Both the position numbers and the translations under genes were made by a program. Below, in pieces: positions 1 through 7,611 of a stretch of DNA of 10,705 bases. The first letter of the stretch is position 1. Each line of letters begins with the position of its first letter. This DNA comes from Clostridium sp. (lineage in GTDB: Bacteria; Bacillota; Clostridia; Clostridiales; Clostridiaceae), in assembly GCA_003539755.1 (NCBI GenBank), contig DPOH01000127.1, positions 1-10,705 of the forward strand. The letters are read 5' to 3'. The notes under the pieces were generated by a model. That model was not told the origin of the DNA and made no database searches. It saw only the letters and a list, made by a program, of their open reading frames with translations.

Positions 1-55
1 CAAATGTTTATATTTCTTATAAATTGTTAATATTGTTAGTAAAAATAGTATTATT

Positions 56-1177
56 TTAAGATACTAATATACCAAGAATAGTAACTTGACTTGACTTTCC
101 TTCATTTAATACTTCAATATCAATTTTATATTTTTTCTTAATATCATTTTCCTCTAATATTTCTGTAACTGTACAATCTCCCCATCCATCTTTGAAATAA
201 GTATCAAGTACCCTATTTTCTCCATCATTAATTCTAACTGTAAATTTTCCTCCATCTGCTGATATAACTTTTTTATACAAAAGAATTATATTTTTTGCCT
301 CTACTTCTAAAACTAATCTTCCTATTTTTTTATAATCAGATTCATACTTCCATCCATTTTGAAATACCTGAAATCCCTCTGGGCATTCATTAAATCCTTC
401 TATTTTGCTTGGTGTTAAGTCCTTATTACTAATTATTTTTCCGTTTATATATTTATCTCCAAAAACACATGGTGTATCTAATGTCTTATCTGTAATTAAA
501 ATTTCTTTACCTGGTTCATAATCCTCTTTATAAACCTTTTCCATAAATTCTATTAATAAATCAGCTATTATTCTATGACCTTCATTATTAGGATGTACTT
601 CATCAGTAAGTAATGCACTCCATTTCAAATTATTTTTTTCTATTATCTCTTTAGCCACATTTCTAAAACTAATCATTGGAACATCATACTGTTTACCTAT
701 TTCTATTTCATAGTCCTGATAATTAACTCCATTCTCCATTGTCATAAAGACTTCTATAACCGCTGGTTTGCATGAATGACTTAGTAATTTCCTTATTTCA
801 CTCTCAAATGATAATTTACAAAAATATTGTTCATTATCATTTACAGCTGCATCCACAAAAACTATATCAGGATTTTTACTTAATACTTGCATATCAGCTC
901 TATGAACTCCAATTAATGATCCTGTTGCTCCAACCCCTGCATTTATATGCTTAACATTTACATTTCTAAATTTTTCTCTAAACCATTCTGCAACAAGTTC
1001 AACATAACACTTTTGATAATAAGTTGCATTACATCCTTGAGTAATAGATCCTCCTAAAAACGCAACAATTATATCTTCACCTTTTCTTGCTTTTTCAAAT
1101 AATTTTAATATCCTAGAAGTATCTCCTCTGCTTACTACTGATTTTTCTATTAATTCTCTGTTTAATTTAATATTCAT
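56..1177 (-). CDS. Cytoplasmic SGNH/GDSL hydrolase, probable carbohydrate acetylesterase (CE17-like candidate)
   Basis: This is a 373-residue serine esterase-like protein. Seen: the N-terminal half carries the SGNH blocks, namely GGSITQG with nucleophile Ser44, the block II Gly near residue 81 (INAGVGATG), AVND with Asn113, and DEVH with Asp192 and His195. Residues from about 225 to 373 form a second, beta-rich region ending in VTILGILVS, suggestive of a carbohydrate-binding sandwich. There is no signal peptide or membrane segment, so it should act in the cytoplasm. Known: CE17 mannan acetylesterases combine an N-terminal SGNH domain with a C-terminal CBM35 and occur in mannan loci, whereas CE2 has the beta-sandwich first. 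Inferred: it removes acetyl groups from imported manno-oligosaccharides before GH130 acts. The start has AGAGAGG nine bases upstream. It lies after a terminator, so it may be transcribed separately or by readthrough. No terminator is visible in bases 1-55. SGNH assignment is strong; the substrate is not. Confidence 0.85.
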   Translation of the reverse strand: MNIKLNRELIEKSVVSRGDTSRILKLFEKARKGEDIIVAFLGGSITQGCNATYYQKCYVELVAEWFREKFRNVNVKHINAGVGATGSLIGVHRADMQVLSKNPDIVFVDAAVNDNEQYFCKLSFESEIRKLLSHSCKPAVIEVFMTMENGVNYQDYEIEIGKQYDVPMISFRNVAKEIIEKNNLKWSALLTDEVHPNNEGHRIIADLLIEFMEKVYKEDYEPGKEILITDKTLDTPCVFGDKYINGKIISNKDLTPSKIEGFNECPEGFQVFQNGWKYESDYKKIGRLVLEVEAKNIILLYKKVISADGGKFTVRINDGENRVLDTYFKDGWGDCTVTEILEENDIKKKYKIDIEVLNEGKSSQVTILGILVS

Positions 1178-1208
1178 TATTTCTACCTCTCTAGTTTAAT
1201 ATTGACTT

Positions 1209-1256
1209 TCAAATATTATTATTTATTCCCCTAATTTTTAATGGATCTTTTTTCAT
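1209..1256 (-). CDS. Possible 15-codon leader peptide or gene remnant
   Basis: Immediately downstream of the terminator, a GAGGAG ribosome binding site sits six bases before an ATG. It opens a short frame reading MKKDPLKIRGINNNI and then TGA. The frame is not in phase with the SGNH gene that starts 31 bases after its stop. I recognise no family. It could be a translated leader, the surviving start of a decayed gene, or chance. Only the unusually good ribosome binding site supports it. Confidence 0.3.
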   Translation of the reverse strand: MKKDPLKIRGINNNI

Positions 1257-1273
1257 TGTATACTCCTCAATTC

Positions 1274-1310
1274 AAAAAAAGCGGTAAACATTTAATAATT
1301 TACCGCTTTT
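1274..1310 (-). terminator. Rho-independent terminator after the GH130 gene
   Basis: Arms 1277-1288 and 1299-1310 pair perfectly over 12 bp, with a GC-containing core GCGGTAAA, around a 10-base loop. Read on the minus strand the stem runs into seven T residues (positions 1280-1274). It begins 19 bases past the GH130 stop, so it should end the ABC/GH130 transcript. On the plus strand it also has a T-rich tail, so it may act in both directions. Confidence 0.88.
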
Positions 1311-1328
1311 ATATTTTTTACAGGAATA

Positions 1329-2345
1329 CTATAGTCTACCCTTAGTTGCATCTATTCCAATAAGTTCATTATGATCTTTTATAAATTTAACAGTTTCATC
1401 AATTGTTGTATATGCAAGACTTACATAAGTATCAGCAGCACCATAATATATTGCTATTCTACCGCTTTCAGCATCAGTTAATGTTGCACATGGGAATATT
1501 ACATTTGGTACAAAGCCTCTTTCTTCATACCACTCTTCTGGTGTAAGCATTAAACTTCCCGCTCTGTATAATACTTTAGATGGGCATTCTTTATCTAAAA
1601 TAGCTGCACTCATTGAATATACAAATCCATTACAAGTTCCTGTTACACCATGGTAAAATATAAGCCATCCTTCATCAGTTTCAATAGGTGCAGGGCCACA
1701 GCCTATCTTAATTGATTGCCACCAGCCTTGTCCACCTTTCTGCATAACAATTCTATGTTCTCCCCAATATTTTAAATCTGGACTCTTGCTTAAGAATATA
1801 TCTCCAAATGGAGTATGTCCATTATCACTTGGACGTGAAAGCAATGCAAATTTTCCATCGATTTTTTTAGGGAATAATACGCCATTTCTGTTGAATGGTA
1901 AAAATGGATTTTCCAATCTTACAAATGTTTTAAAATCTTTAGTTTTAGCAATACCTATAGATGCTCCATCAAAATCTCCACACCATATTACATAATAAGT
2001 ATCTTCAACCTTAACTAATCTTGGATCGTATGCATATAGTGGTTGATATGGTTCACCATCTTCGTTAACAAATTTAATTTTTTCTTTATCAAATTCCCAA
2101 TTAACAGCATCTTTACTGTGCCCTAAGTATATATGTGGCCTTCCATTTATAGTTTCTCCTCTAAATACTCCTATAAATTCTCCATTATAAGGAACAACAG
2201 CACTATTAAATATTCTAGAAACTCCTTCTACAGGATTTCTTCCTATAATAGGATTTTCACTATGTCTCCATATTGGTCCTTTAAATCCTTCTGGTTTATC
2301 TTGCCATGGCATATTTGCTAAGTTATCTCCAATTATTTTTGTCAT
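1329..2345 (-). CDS. GH130 beta-mannoside phosphorylase (beta-1,4-mannooligosaccharide or mannosyl-N-acetylglucosamine phosphorylase type)
   Basis: This 338-residue protein matches glycoside hydrolase family 130, a five-bladed propeller enzyme that splits beta-mannosides with inorganic phosphate to give alpha-mannose 1-phosphate. Seen: FRGE with Arg62, AYDPRLVK with the probable catalytic Asp107, FNRNG with Arg153 and Asn154, LLSRP with Arg171, SIKIG with Lys213, YHG with His232 and GAAD with Asp305. Known: phosphorolytic GH130 enzymes keep the Arg, Asn, Lys and His phosphate ligands, while the hydrolytic GH130 subgroups lack the basic ones. These residues therefore favour a phosphorylase. 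There is no signal peptide, so it is cytoplasmic. It is the last gene of the ABC operon, 73 bases after the second permease, with AAAGGAGAG before the ATG and a terminator after it. The exact acceptor (mannose, glucose or GlcNAc) cannot be told from the sequence. Confidence 0.9.
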   Translation of the reverse strand: MTKIIGDNLANMPWQDKPEGFKGPIWRHSENPIIGRNPVEGVSRIFNSAVVPYNGEFIGVFRGETINGRPHIYLGHSKDAVNWEFDKEKIKFVNEDGEPYQPLYAYDPRLVKVEDTYYVIWCGDFDGASIGIAKTKDFKTFVRLENPFLPFNRNGVLFPKKIDGKFALLSRPSDNGHTPFGDIFLSKSPDLKYWGEHRIVMQKGGQGWWQSIKIGCGPAPIETDEGWLIFYHGVTGTCNGFVYSMSAAILDKECPSKVLYRAGSLMLTPEEWYEERGFVPNVIFPCATLTDAESGRIAIYYGAADTYVSLAYTTIDETVKFIKDHNELIGIDATKGRL

Positions 2346-2418
2346 CGTTATTCTCTCCTTTTTATATATCCTTAAACTTTATGCTTTTTTGAATTCTATT
2401 GATAATTTATTTTAGTAA

Positions 2419-3267
2419 TTATTCTTTAACTGATCCTGAAACAAGACCACTGTAAATTTGCTTTTGTAATGTTAAAAATACTATTAATGTTGGAATCATA
2501 ACAACAATTATTCCCGCTGAAATTACTTCCCAATGTGACCCAAATGGTCCTTTAAATTTAAATAATGTTGTTGATAAAGTTAATAAATCTGCTTTTGGTG
2601 TATAAAGGAATGGAGTATAAAAATCATTGTATATACCTACCCCTTTAGTAATTAACACTGTAATTATCGCTGGCGAAAGAAGCGGTAGTATTATCTTAAA
2701 AAATATCTGAAAGTAATTTGCTCCATCTATAATTGCAGATTCATCAAGAGAAACTGATATATTATCAAGAAACTGCAAGAATATATATATTGTCATAATA
2801 TCTGTTCCTAAATAAAGAATTATAGGAGCAAGTCTTGTATTAAATAATCCAAGTGCTGATACTATTTGGAATGTAGCAACCTGTGTTGCAATTCCTGGAA
2901 TCATTACAGCAACTAAAAACATGCCATTTACAAATTTACTCACTTTTGTCTTAAACCTTGAAAATATATAAGCAGCCATTGATCCTGATAATACTGCACC
3001 AATTAATGAAAACACTAATATTATTACAGTATTTTTAAATCCAGTTAACATATTTCCATCATTAAATGCCTGTATAAAATTATCAAAATTCAAAAATGAA
3101 TTTGGAAGTGCTAAAACACTTGTTGAAGCATATTCTTCTCCTGTTTTAAATGCTGCAAAAAATACTGTTAATATTGGAATTATAAATACTAAAACTAATG
3201 AAATTAAGAATAAATACTTAAGTGTTGCAAAACAAATTTCCTTAGGCGTATATTTTTTCATACTCAT
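2419..3267 (-). CDS. Carbohydrate ABC transporter permease, MalG type
   Basis: This 282-residue inner-membrane permease belongs to the CUT1 sugar importer class. Seen: about six hydrophobic segments, the first near residues 15-38, and the cytoplasmic EAA loop at residues 175-197 (DESAIIDGAN, then FFKIILPLLSP), which docks on the ATPase. The C-terminus QIYSGLVSGSVKE is typical of MalG-like proteins. Its start lies three bases past the stop of the partner permease, and its ribosome binding site AAGGGG lies in the end of that gene, so the two are probably translationally coupled. Together they form the transmembrane pore fed by the lipoprotein binding protein encoded upstream. The second Met (residue 3) is a possible alternative start. 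The sugar specificity is inferred only from the neighbouring GH130 gene. Confidence 0.95.
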   Translation of the reverse strand: MSMKKYTPKEICFATLKYLFLISLVLVFIIPILTVFFAAFKTGEEYASTSVLALPNSFLNFDNFIQAFNDGNMLTGFKNTVIILVFSLIGAVLSGSMAAYIFSRFKTKVSKFVNGMFLVAVMIPGIATQVATFQIVSALGLFNTRLAPIILYLGTDIMTIYIFLQFLDNISVSLDESAIIDGANYFQIFFKIILPLLSPAIITVLITKGVGIYNDFYTPFLYTPKADLLTLSTTLFKFKGPFGSHWEVISAGIIVVMIPTLIVFLTLQKQIYSGLVSGSVKE

Positions 3268-3270
3268 CTT

Positions 3271-4215
3271 TTACACCCCTTTCTTTCTAAATGCTAATTT
3301 TTGTATACTAGTAATTAATATACAAATAACTAATAATATTATTGCCATTGCTGATGCTAGTCCTACTCTATGGTTTTGGAATGCATAATTAACAGTTTGA
3401 ATTATAAATGTCATACTTCCATTTCCTCCACCAGTCATGATATATGGTGTTTCAAATGCTGATAAAGCTCCTGTAAGTGCTAAGAATAATTGAAGTCCAA
3501 GTATTGTAGATATTCCTGGTAAAACAATATGAATAAGTTGTTGCCACTTGTTTGCTCCATCTACTCTAGCAGCCTCTAAGATATCAGGTGAAATTGAAGC
3601 CATAGCTGCTGCAAACATTACTACGTTATATCCCACATATCTCCACACAGAAACTCCTGCAAGAGAAACATTTATTAGGCTTGGATCTTGTAGCCAGTAT
3701 TTGATTAAACCATCTAGTCCAAGTAAACTTAAAATTGTATCTAACGTACTACCTGGTTGAAAAAAGAATATAAATATAAAACTTATAGCAACACTATTAA
3801 TTAGTGATGGGAAAAAGTATACACTTTTAAATAAATTAGAAGCTCTACACTTAAAAGAAACTAAATAAGCAACTACAACAGCTAAACCTATCTGTACAAA
3901 CGAAGCAATAAAGTAATAAATACTAACAAACATTGGTTCAAAATATTTTATATCACTAAATATTGTCTTATAATTTTTAAATCCAACAAAATGCTTTACT
4001 TTGCTTATTCCATCCCAATCAGTAAAACTGTATCCTGCCATTGCTATAGCAGGTATATAAGTGAATACTGTAAGTAATACTACAGGAACCATTAAAAACA
4101 ATATTGAAATTACTATTTTTTGCTTTTTATATGGTAGTGATGAAAAGCTAAACTTTTTCTTTAAAGAGTTTGCTGCATTTACTTTTACATCAACTTTTTC
4201 AACATCTGATATCAT
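3271..4215 (-). CDS. Carbohydrate ABC transporter permease, MalF type
   Basis: This 314-residue membrane permease is the MalF-side subunit of a CUT1 sugar importer. Seen: a polar cytoplasmic N-terminus of about 32 residues, a first membrane helix near 33-60, the segment GYSFTDWDG typical of the family, and a canonical EAA loop at residues 214-233 (EAARVDGANKWQQLIHIVLP). Unlike E. coli MalF it lacks a large periplasmic P2 loop, as is usual in Gram-positive members. AGAGGTG precedes the ATG by five bases. It follows the lipoprotein gene after a 91-base gap that holds a stable hairpin, which may keep permease expression below that of the binding protein. It overlaps functionally with the next gene, from which it is separated by only three bases. 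Confidence 0.95.
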   Translation of the reverse strand: MISDVEKVDVKVNAANSLKKKFSFSSLPYKKQKIVISILFLMVPVVLLTVFTYIPAIAMAGYSFTDWDGISKVKHFVGFKNYKTIFSDIKYFEPMFVSIYYFIASFVQIGLAVVVAYLVSFKCRASNLFKSVYFFPSLINSVAISFIFIFFFQPGSTLDTILSLLGLDGLIKYWLQDPSLINVSLAGVSVWRYVGYNVVMFAAAMASISPDILEAARVDGANKWQQLIHIVLPGISTILGLQLFLALTGALSAFETPYIMTGGGNGSMTFIIQTVNYAFQNHRVGLASAMAIILLVICILITSIQKLAFRKKGV

Positions 4216-4243
4216 AACTACACCTCTTTTATTTTTTAATTAA

Positions 4244-4287
4244 AAGGCAATATTAAAACTTTTCCTATTTAGAATTAATATTGCCTT
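4244..4287 (-). terminator. Intra-operon stem-loop between binding-protein and permease genes
   Basis: Arms 4244-4256 and 4275-4287 (AAGGCAATATTAA and its exact complement) form a 13-bp stem with an 18-base loop, followed on the minus strand by TTAATTAAAA. The tail is only partly T-rich, so it could be a leaky terminator or an mRNA-stabilising hairpin at the 3' end of the binding-protein message. Such elements are known in ABC operons (for example malE-malF of E. coli), where they raise the ratio of binding protein to permease. Confidence 0.7.
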
Positions 4288-4306
4288 CATCTTTAAATAT
4301 CACACA

Positions 4307-5590
4307 TTATTTTCCTAATGAATCAATACCCTTTACCCAGCTTGAGTTTAATGATTTCATATACTCTTCAAAAGTTTGGTTTCCATTTCCAAGTCCAATT
4401 TCTACAACTGGCTTAATCCAGTTAGGATCATTAAGATTTATTAATGATTCTTTTTGTACTGCATCCATATCTTTAGTTGATTGATCTGTACCTGCTGCTG
4501 CTTCTATTAATTCTGTATTACTATCAACTTTTAAGAAGTCAGGATATTCTGTACCTTTTAAAGCAGAAAGCATATTAGAATCATTTGGATATGTTTTTAC
4601 AAAGTATTTTACAAATTCTTTAGCTAATTCTTTATTTTTACTATTTTTATTAACTCCCATAGTATAATCTGGTGATACTTGAATTGTTTGTTTGCCATTA
4701 TGAACTGCTGGTACTGCCATGAATTTAATATCTTCAGGAGTCTTAGATTTATCTTTAATTTGTCCTACAGCCCATGAACCCAAGCACATTACCCCAATCT
4801 TATTATCTGCCATATCTTGCTTAGATTTTTCCCAGTCAGATGTCATCGGATCATTTTCAACTAATTTATTAGCTACAGCATCATGTAATAGTTTTAATGA
4901 ATCATAAGTAGCTGAACCTGGTAAGAATTCATTCTTGTTGTAAACAAGTTTGTTCATATAATCAGGATCCCCTGACATTGGAATTTCTATTGCATTAGAA
5001 AAGTTAGTTAATGTCCATGAATCATGATAATTTGTATAATAAGGAACTACATCTGGACATTTTTCTTTTATCTGCTTTAAATCATTAATATATTCTTCTG
5101 CTGATTTTGGCAATGAATTTATTCCTGCTTGTTCAAATACTTTTGAATTATATACAAATCCAATTGCATTTGCTCCAGTTGGTATTCCATAAACTTGACC
5201 TTCATATGTTGTATTATCTAAGTAGCTATATTCCTTCGATAATTCATCTTTACTACCTAATGGTTCGAAGAAATCAGGATATTGATTTTTAGTTATGTTT
5301 GCTGGCAGCATAAGAACATCACCATAATCATCAGTCCCCATTCTAGTAGATATATTATTTTGATAATCATTTAAGTTTTCAAAATTAATTTTTATTCCTT
5401 CATGATCTTTTTCAAATTCCTCTGCATATTTCTTAAATGTTTCATCCATGTCTGTTCTATGAGTTAATATAGTAAGTGTATTCTTAGCAGACTTACTTCC
5501 ATCTGTCGAAGAACTACTGCCACATCCTACTAAACAACTTGTTGATACGGCTGCCGCTAATAATAATGATATATTTTTATTTAATTTCAT
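4307..5590 (-). CDS. Lipoprotein sugar-binding protein of the ABC importer
   Basis: This 427-residue extracellular solute-binding protein of the MalE/UgpB-like family (SBP family 1) captures oligosaccharide for the permeases. Seen: a lipoprotein signal peptide, MKLNKN then a hydrophobic stretch and the lipobox LVGC with Cys23, followed by a Ser-rich linker. The mature domain starts near residue 38 (TLTILTHRTD), with DVLMLP at 91-96, FVYNSKVFEQAGI at 145-157 and YHDSW with Trp192, a likely sugar-stacking residue. It ends SSWVKGIDSLGK, typical of the family. The ribosome binding site is GGGG upstream of the ATG. It lies between the DUF624 gene and the permeases in one cluster, so it is the transport-linked binding protein. 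It aligns along most of its length with the product of 7707-9011, which lacks a lipobox. Confidence 0.95.
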   Translation of the reverse strand: MKLNKNISLLLAAAVSTSCLVGCGSSSSTDGSKSAKNTLTILTHRTDMDETFKKYAEEFEKDHEGIKINFENLNDYQNNISTRMGTDDYGDVLMLPANITKNQYPDFFEPLGSKDELSKEYSYLDNTTYEGQVYGIPTGANAIGFVYNSKVFEQAGINSLPKSAEEYINDLKQIKEKCPDVVPYYTNYHDSWTLTNFSNAIEIPMSGDPDYMNKLVYNKNEFLPGSATYDSLKLLHDAVANKLVENDPMTSDWEKSKQDMADNKIGVMCLGSWAVGQIKDKSKTPEDIKFMAVPAVHNGKQTIQVSPDYTMGVNKNSKNKELAKEFVKYFVKTYPNDSNMLSALKGTEYPDFLKVDSNTELIEAAAGTDQSTKDMDAVQKESLINLNDPNWIKPVVEIGLGNGNQTFEEYMKSLNSSWVKGIDSLGK

Positions 5591-5631
5591 ATTTCATACC
5601 CCATTTCTTATTAATTCTTATTTATATCTAA

Positions 5632-5657
5632 ACTTTAGTTATTTAAATAATTAAAGT
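5632..5657. repeat. 26-bp near-perfect AT-rich inverted repeat
   Basis: Between the DUF624 and lipoprotein genes, two 13-base arms match as an inverted repeat with a single mismatch (ACTTTA ... TAAAGT at the outer ends) and no spacer. In the minus-strand transcript the mismatch is A-C, and in plus-strand RNA it would be a G-U pair. It may be a processing or pausing hairpin or a protein-binding palindrome. It is wholly AT-rich apart from the outer C/G and could be chance. Confidence 0.5.
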
Positions 5658-5670
5658 CTATTTACGAAAA

Positions 5671-6348
5671 TTACTTTATTATATTTTTTTCTATTAGATT
5701 CCAAGAGCAAAAACTTGTTATAAATGAACTAAACGAAAAGCTGAAAAACATCAATATTACTGGAATTGTAATAAACCTAAATAGTATTCCTAATGTTATT
5801 GCAACCCCACACAATACAACTGTAATAAATGAATTTTTAAATGAAACTATAGCTAATATAAACGAATTTTTTATTATTGCTCTTATAGTTAAATTTATTG
5901 AAACAGCCATAGGAAACATATACATGAATCCCATGTAAAATAATATTCCTGCTGAAATTACTACAAACATCATTGAATAAAAAGCTATTCCTTTAAGCTG
6001 TAAATAGAATAAAAATGCACATCCAATTATAATGGCAGTCAACACACCAATTGTTCCCAATACTAATCCTTGTTTAAAATTTTTCTTAAATCCTTCTTTA
6101 AAATCATAAATATAATCCGAAGGTTCATCTCTTACCATTTTCAAAGTAACATTTGTCATTCCAGCAATTGCAGGACCAATTGTTATAATCGGAATACAAT
6201 ATATTAAAAATATAAAGTTCAATTTTAATAATGTTGTAAATTCTCTAATAAATATTTCCACAAACAATGGAATTCCAGTTTTTTTAGGTGCATTCCTATC
6301 TATTCCCGGCCCTGGTTTTGAATAATTTGGTATTAGAAAATTCATCAT
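5671..6348 (-). CDS. YesL/DUF624 family membrane protein
   Basis: This 225-residue integral membrane protein resembles the YesL (DUF624) family. Seen: an N-terminal PNYSKPGPGIDRNAPKK segment followed by a membrane helix with FIREFTTLLKLNFIFLIY, the conserved-looking IPIITIGPAIAGMTNVTLKMVRDE segment, and four further hydrophobic stretches up to residue 215. Known: genes of this family occur beside YesM/YesN two-component systems and CUT1 sugar transporters in Bacillus and Clostridium, but their biochemical role is not established. It follows the ATPase gene by 23 bases with TTGGAGG before the start. ATG occurs twice in a row; the first gives MMNFL and is used here. Its place inside the operon suggests an accessory role in uptake or sensing, without direct evidence. 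Confidence 0.88.
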   Translation of the reverse strand: MMNFLIPNYSKPGPGIDRNAPKKTGIPLFVEIFIREFTTLLKLNFIFLIYCIPIITIGPAIAGMTNVTLKMVRDEPSDYIYDFKEGFKKNFKQGLVLGTIGVLTAIIIGCAFLFYLQLKGIAFYSMMFVVISAGILFYMGFMYMFPMAVSINLTIRAIIKNSFILAIVSFKNSFITVVLCGVAITLGILFRFITIPVILMFFSFSFSSFITSFCSWNLIEKNIIK

Positions 6349-6371
6349 AAAAATTCCTCCAAGCCATACAA

Positions 6372-7490
6372 TTAATTAGTAATTGTCATTTCTGTTTCTT
6401 TATCAAACAAATGTATCTTTTCTGCATTAAAAATCAAGTCAAGTTTTTGTCCTATTTCACATTGGAAATTACCATTCATTTTTATATTTAACCGTTTACT
6501 TTCGACATCTACGTATATATACGATTCTGCCCCCATTAGCTCTTTAAGTTCAACTTTACTTCTAATTACAGAATCTTTATTATTTGTTTTAGATGAATTA
6601 CTTTCTTTTACACATATATCACAAGGACGTATACCTGCTATAACTGTTTTTCCCAGATATTTTTCAAGCTGCATATCTTTGTTCTTACTCTTTGGAAGTT
6701 TAATAATATTATTTCCAAAACTTAAATAATATTCTTCATCTAATTTTTTTATTTCTGCATCAATAAAATTCATTTGAGGCATTCCTATAAAACCAGCTAC
6801 AAACAAATTACAAGGATAATTATATAAATTTTGAGGAGTGTCATATTGTTGAATACATCCTTCTTTCATAACTACAATTCTATCTGCCATTGTCATAGCT
6901 TCGACCTGATCATGAGTTACATAAACAAATGTTGTTTGTAATTTTTCATGAAGCTTTGAAATTACAGTTCTCATTTCTCCACGAAGTTTAGCATCCAAAT
7001 TTGAAAGAGGTTCATCAAATAGAAATACTGATGGATTACGCACCATAGCTCGTCCAACTGCTACACGCTGTCTTTGACCTCCTGATAAAGCTTTAGGTTT
7101 ACGATTTAACAAATATTCAATATCTAAATCCTTTGCAACCTTTTTAACTTTTTCATCAATTACCTTTTTATCAACTTTTGCTAAGTTAAGTCCAAATGCT
7201 AAGTTCTTATATACAGTCATATGTGGATATAAAGCATAATTCTGAAATACCATTGCTATATCTCTATCTTTTGGCGCTACTTCATTAACCAATTTATTTC
7301 CAATATACATTTCTCCACCTGAAATTTCTTCAAGCCCTGCAATCATTCTTAATGTAGTTGATTTTCCACATCCAGAAGGACCTACCAACACTACAAATTC
7401 TTTATCTTTTATTTCCAAACTTAAATCCGGTACAACAGTTACATTACCTGGATATGTTTTTGATATATGGTTAAGTGATATACCTGACAT
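6372..7490 (-). CDS. Sugar ABC transporter ATPase, MalK/UgpC/MsmK type
   Basis: This 372-residue cytoplasmic ATPase powers the two permeases. Seen: Walker A GPSGCGKST at residues 37-45, Q-loop Gln83, signature LSGGQ at 135-139, Walker B VFLFDE at 155-160, D-loop SNLDAKLR at 163-170 and switch His193 (THDQVEAMTMADR). The segment GFIGMPQMNF near 233-242 opens the C-terminal MalK-type regulatory/OB domain, which continues to the end with GIRP and FNAEKIHLFD. Length is normal for the family. It is the first gene of the ABC operon and has a strong site, AAAGGAGG, before the ATG. Many Firmicutes use one shared MsmK-type ATPase for several importers. A copy inside this operon suggests a dedicated subunit, though it may also serve others. 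Confidence 0.96.
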   Translation of the reverse strand: MSGISLNHISKTYPGNVTVVPDLSLEIKDKEFVVLVGPSGCGKSTTLRMIAGLEEISGGEMYIGNKLVNEVAPKDRDIAMVFQNYALYPHMTVYKNLAFGLNLAKVDKKVIDEKVKKVAKDLDIEYLLNRKPKALSGGQRQRVAVGRAMVRNPSVFLFDEPLSNLDAKLRGEMRTVISKLHEKLQTTFVYVTHDQVEAMTMADRIVVMKEGCIQQYDTPQNLYNYPCNLFVAGFIGMPQMNFIDAEIKKLDEEYYLSFGNNIIKLPKSKNKDMQLEKYLGKTVIAGIRPCDICVKESNSSKTNNKDSVIRSKVELKELMGAESYIYVDVESKRLNIKMNGNFQCEIGQKLDLIFNAEKIHLFDKETEMTITN

Positions 7491-7584
7491 AATATACCTC
7501 CTTTATTACTTCTTAAAATATATTTAGCTCAGATTCTCTATGTCTCTCACTTGATACATTTATTATATTTTTTATGTTTTTTTA

Positions 7585-7598
7585 TGTAAACGCTAATC
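7585..7598. promoter_or_regulatory. CcpA-type catabolite-responsive element (cre)
   Basis: TGTAAACGCTAATC matches the cre consensus TGWAANCGNTNWCA at all fixed positions except the last two. It lies between the candidate -10 box (7612-7617) and the ATPase start, beginning about 8-10 bases past the expected transcription start. CcpA bound there would block transcription. This suggests carbon catabolite repression of the whole ABC/GH130 operon. Confidence 0.65.
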
Positions 7599-7611
7599 AG
7601 AAATAGCATTA

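Noticed and set aside
1..55. Terminator after the SGNH gene
   Set aside because: No GC-containing stem with a T-tract is visible in these 55 bases; the terminator may lie beyond the window.
772..954. Plus-strand open frame of 60 codons opposite the SGNH gene
   Set aside because: It lies entirely antisense to a well-supported gene, has low-complexity Leu/Tyr/His-rich content and resembles no family. The same applies to the other short plus-strand frames within 1786-5292.
1209..1256. The 15-codon frame as an N-terminal extension of the SGNH protein
   Set aside because: It is out of phase and ends in TGA before the SGNH start. The SGNH gene has its own ribosome binding site and complete N-terminal domain.
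1178..1276. Sigma-A promoter for the SGNH gene
   Set aside because: TTGAAT and TATACA occur close together but with a 7-base spacer, and other pairings give no acceptable boxes.
2346..2418. Hairpin between the second permease and the GH130 gene
   Set aside because: Only a 6-bp all-AT stem (ATAATT/AATTAT) can be drawn, which is not meaningful in this base composition.
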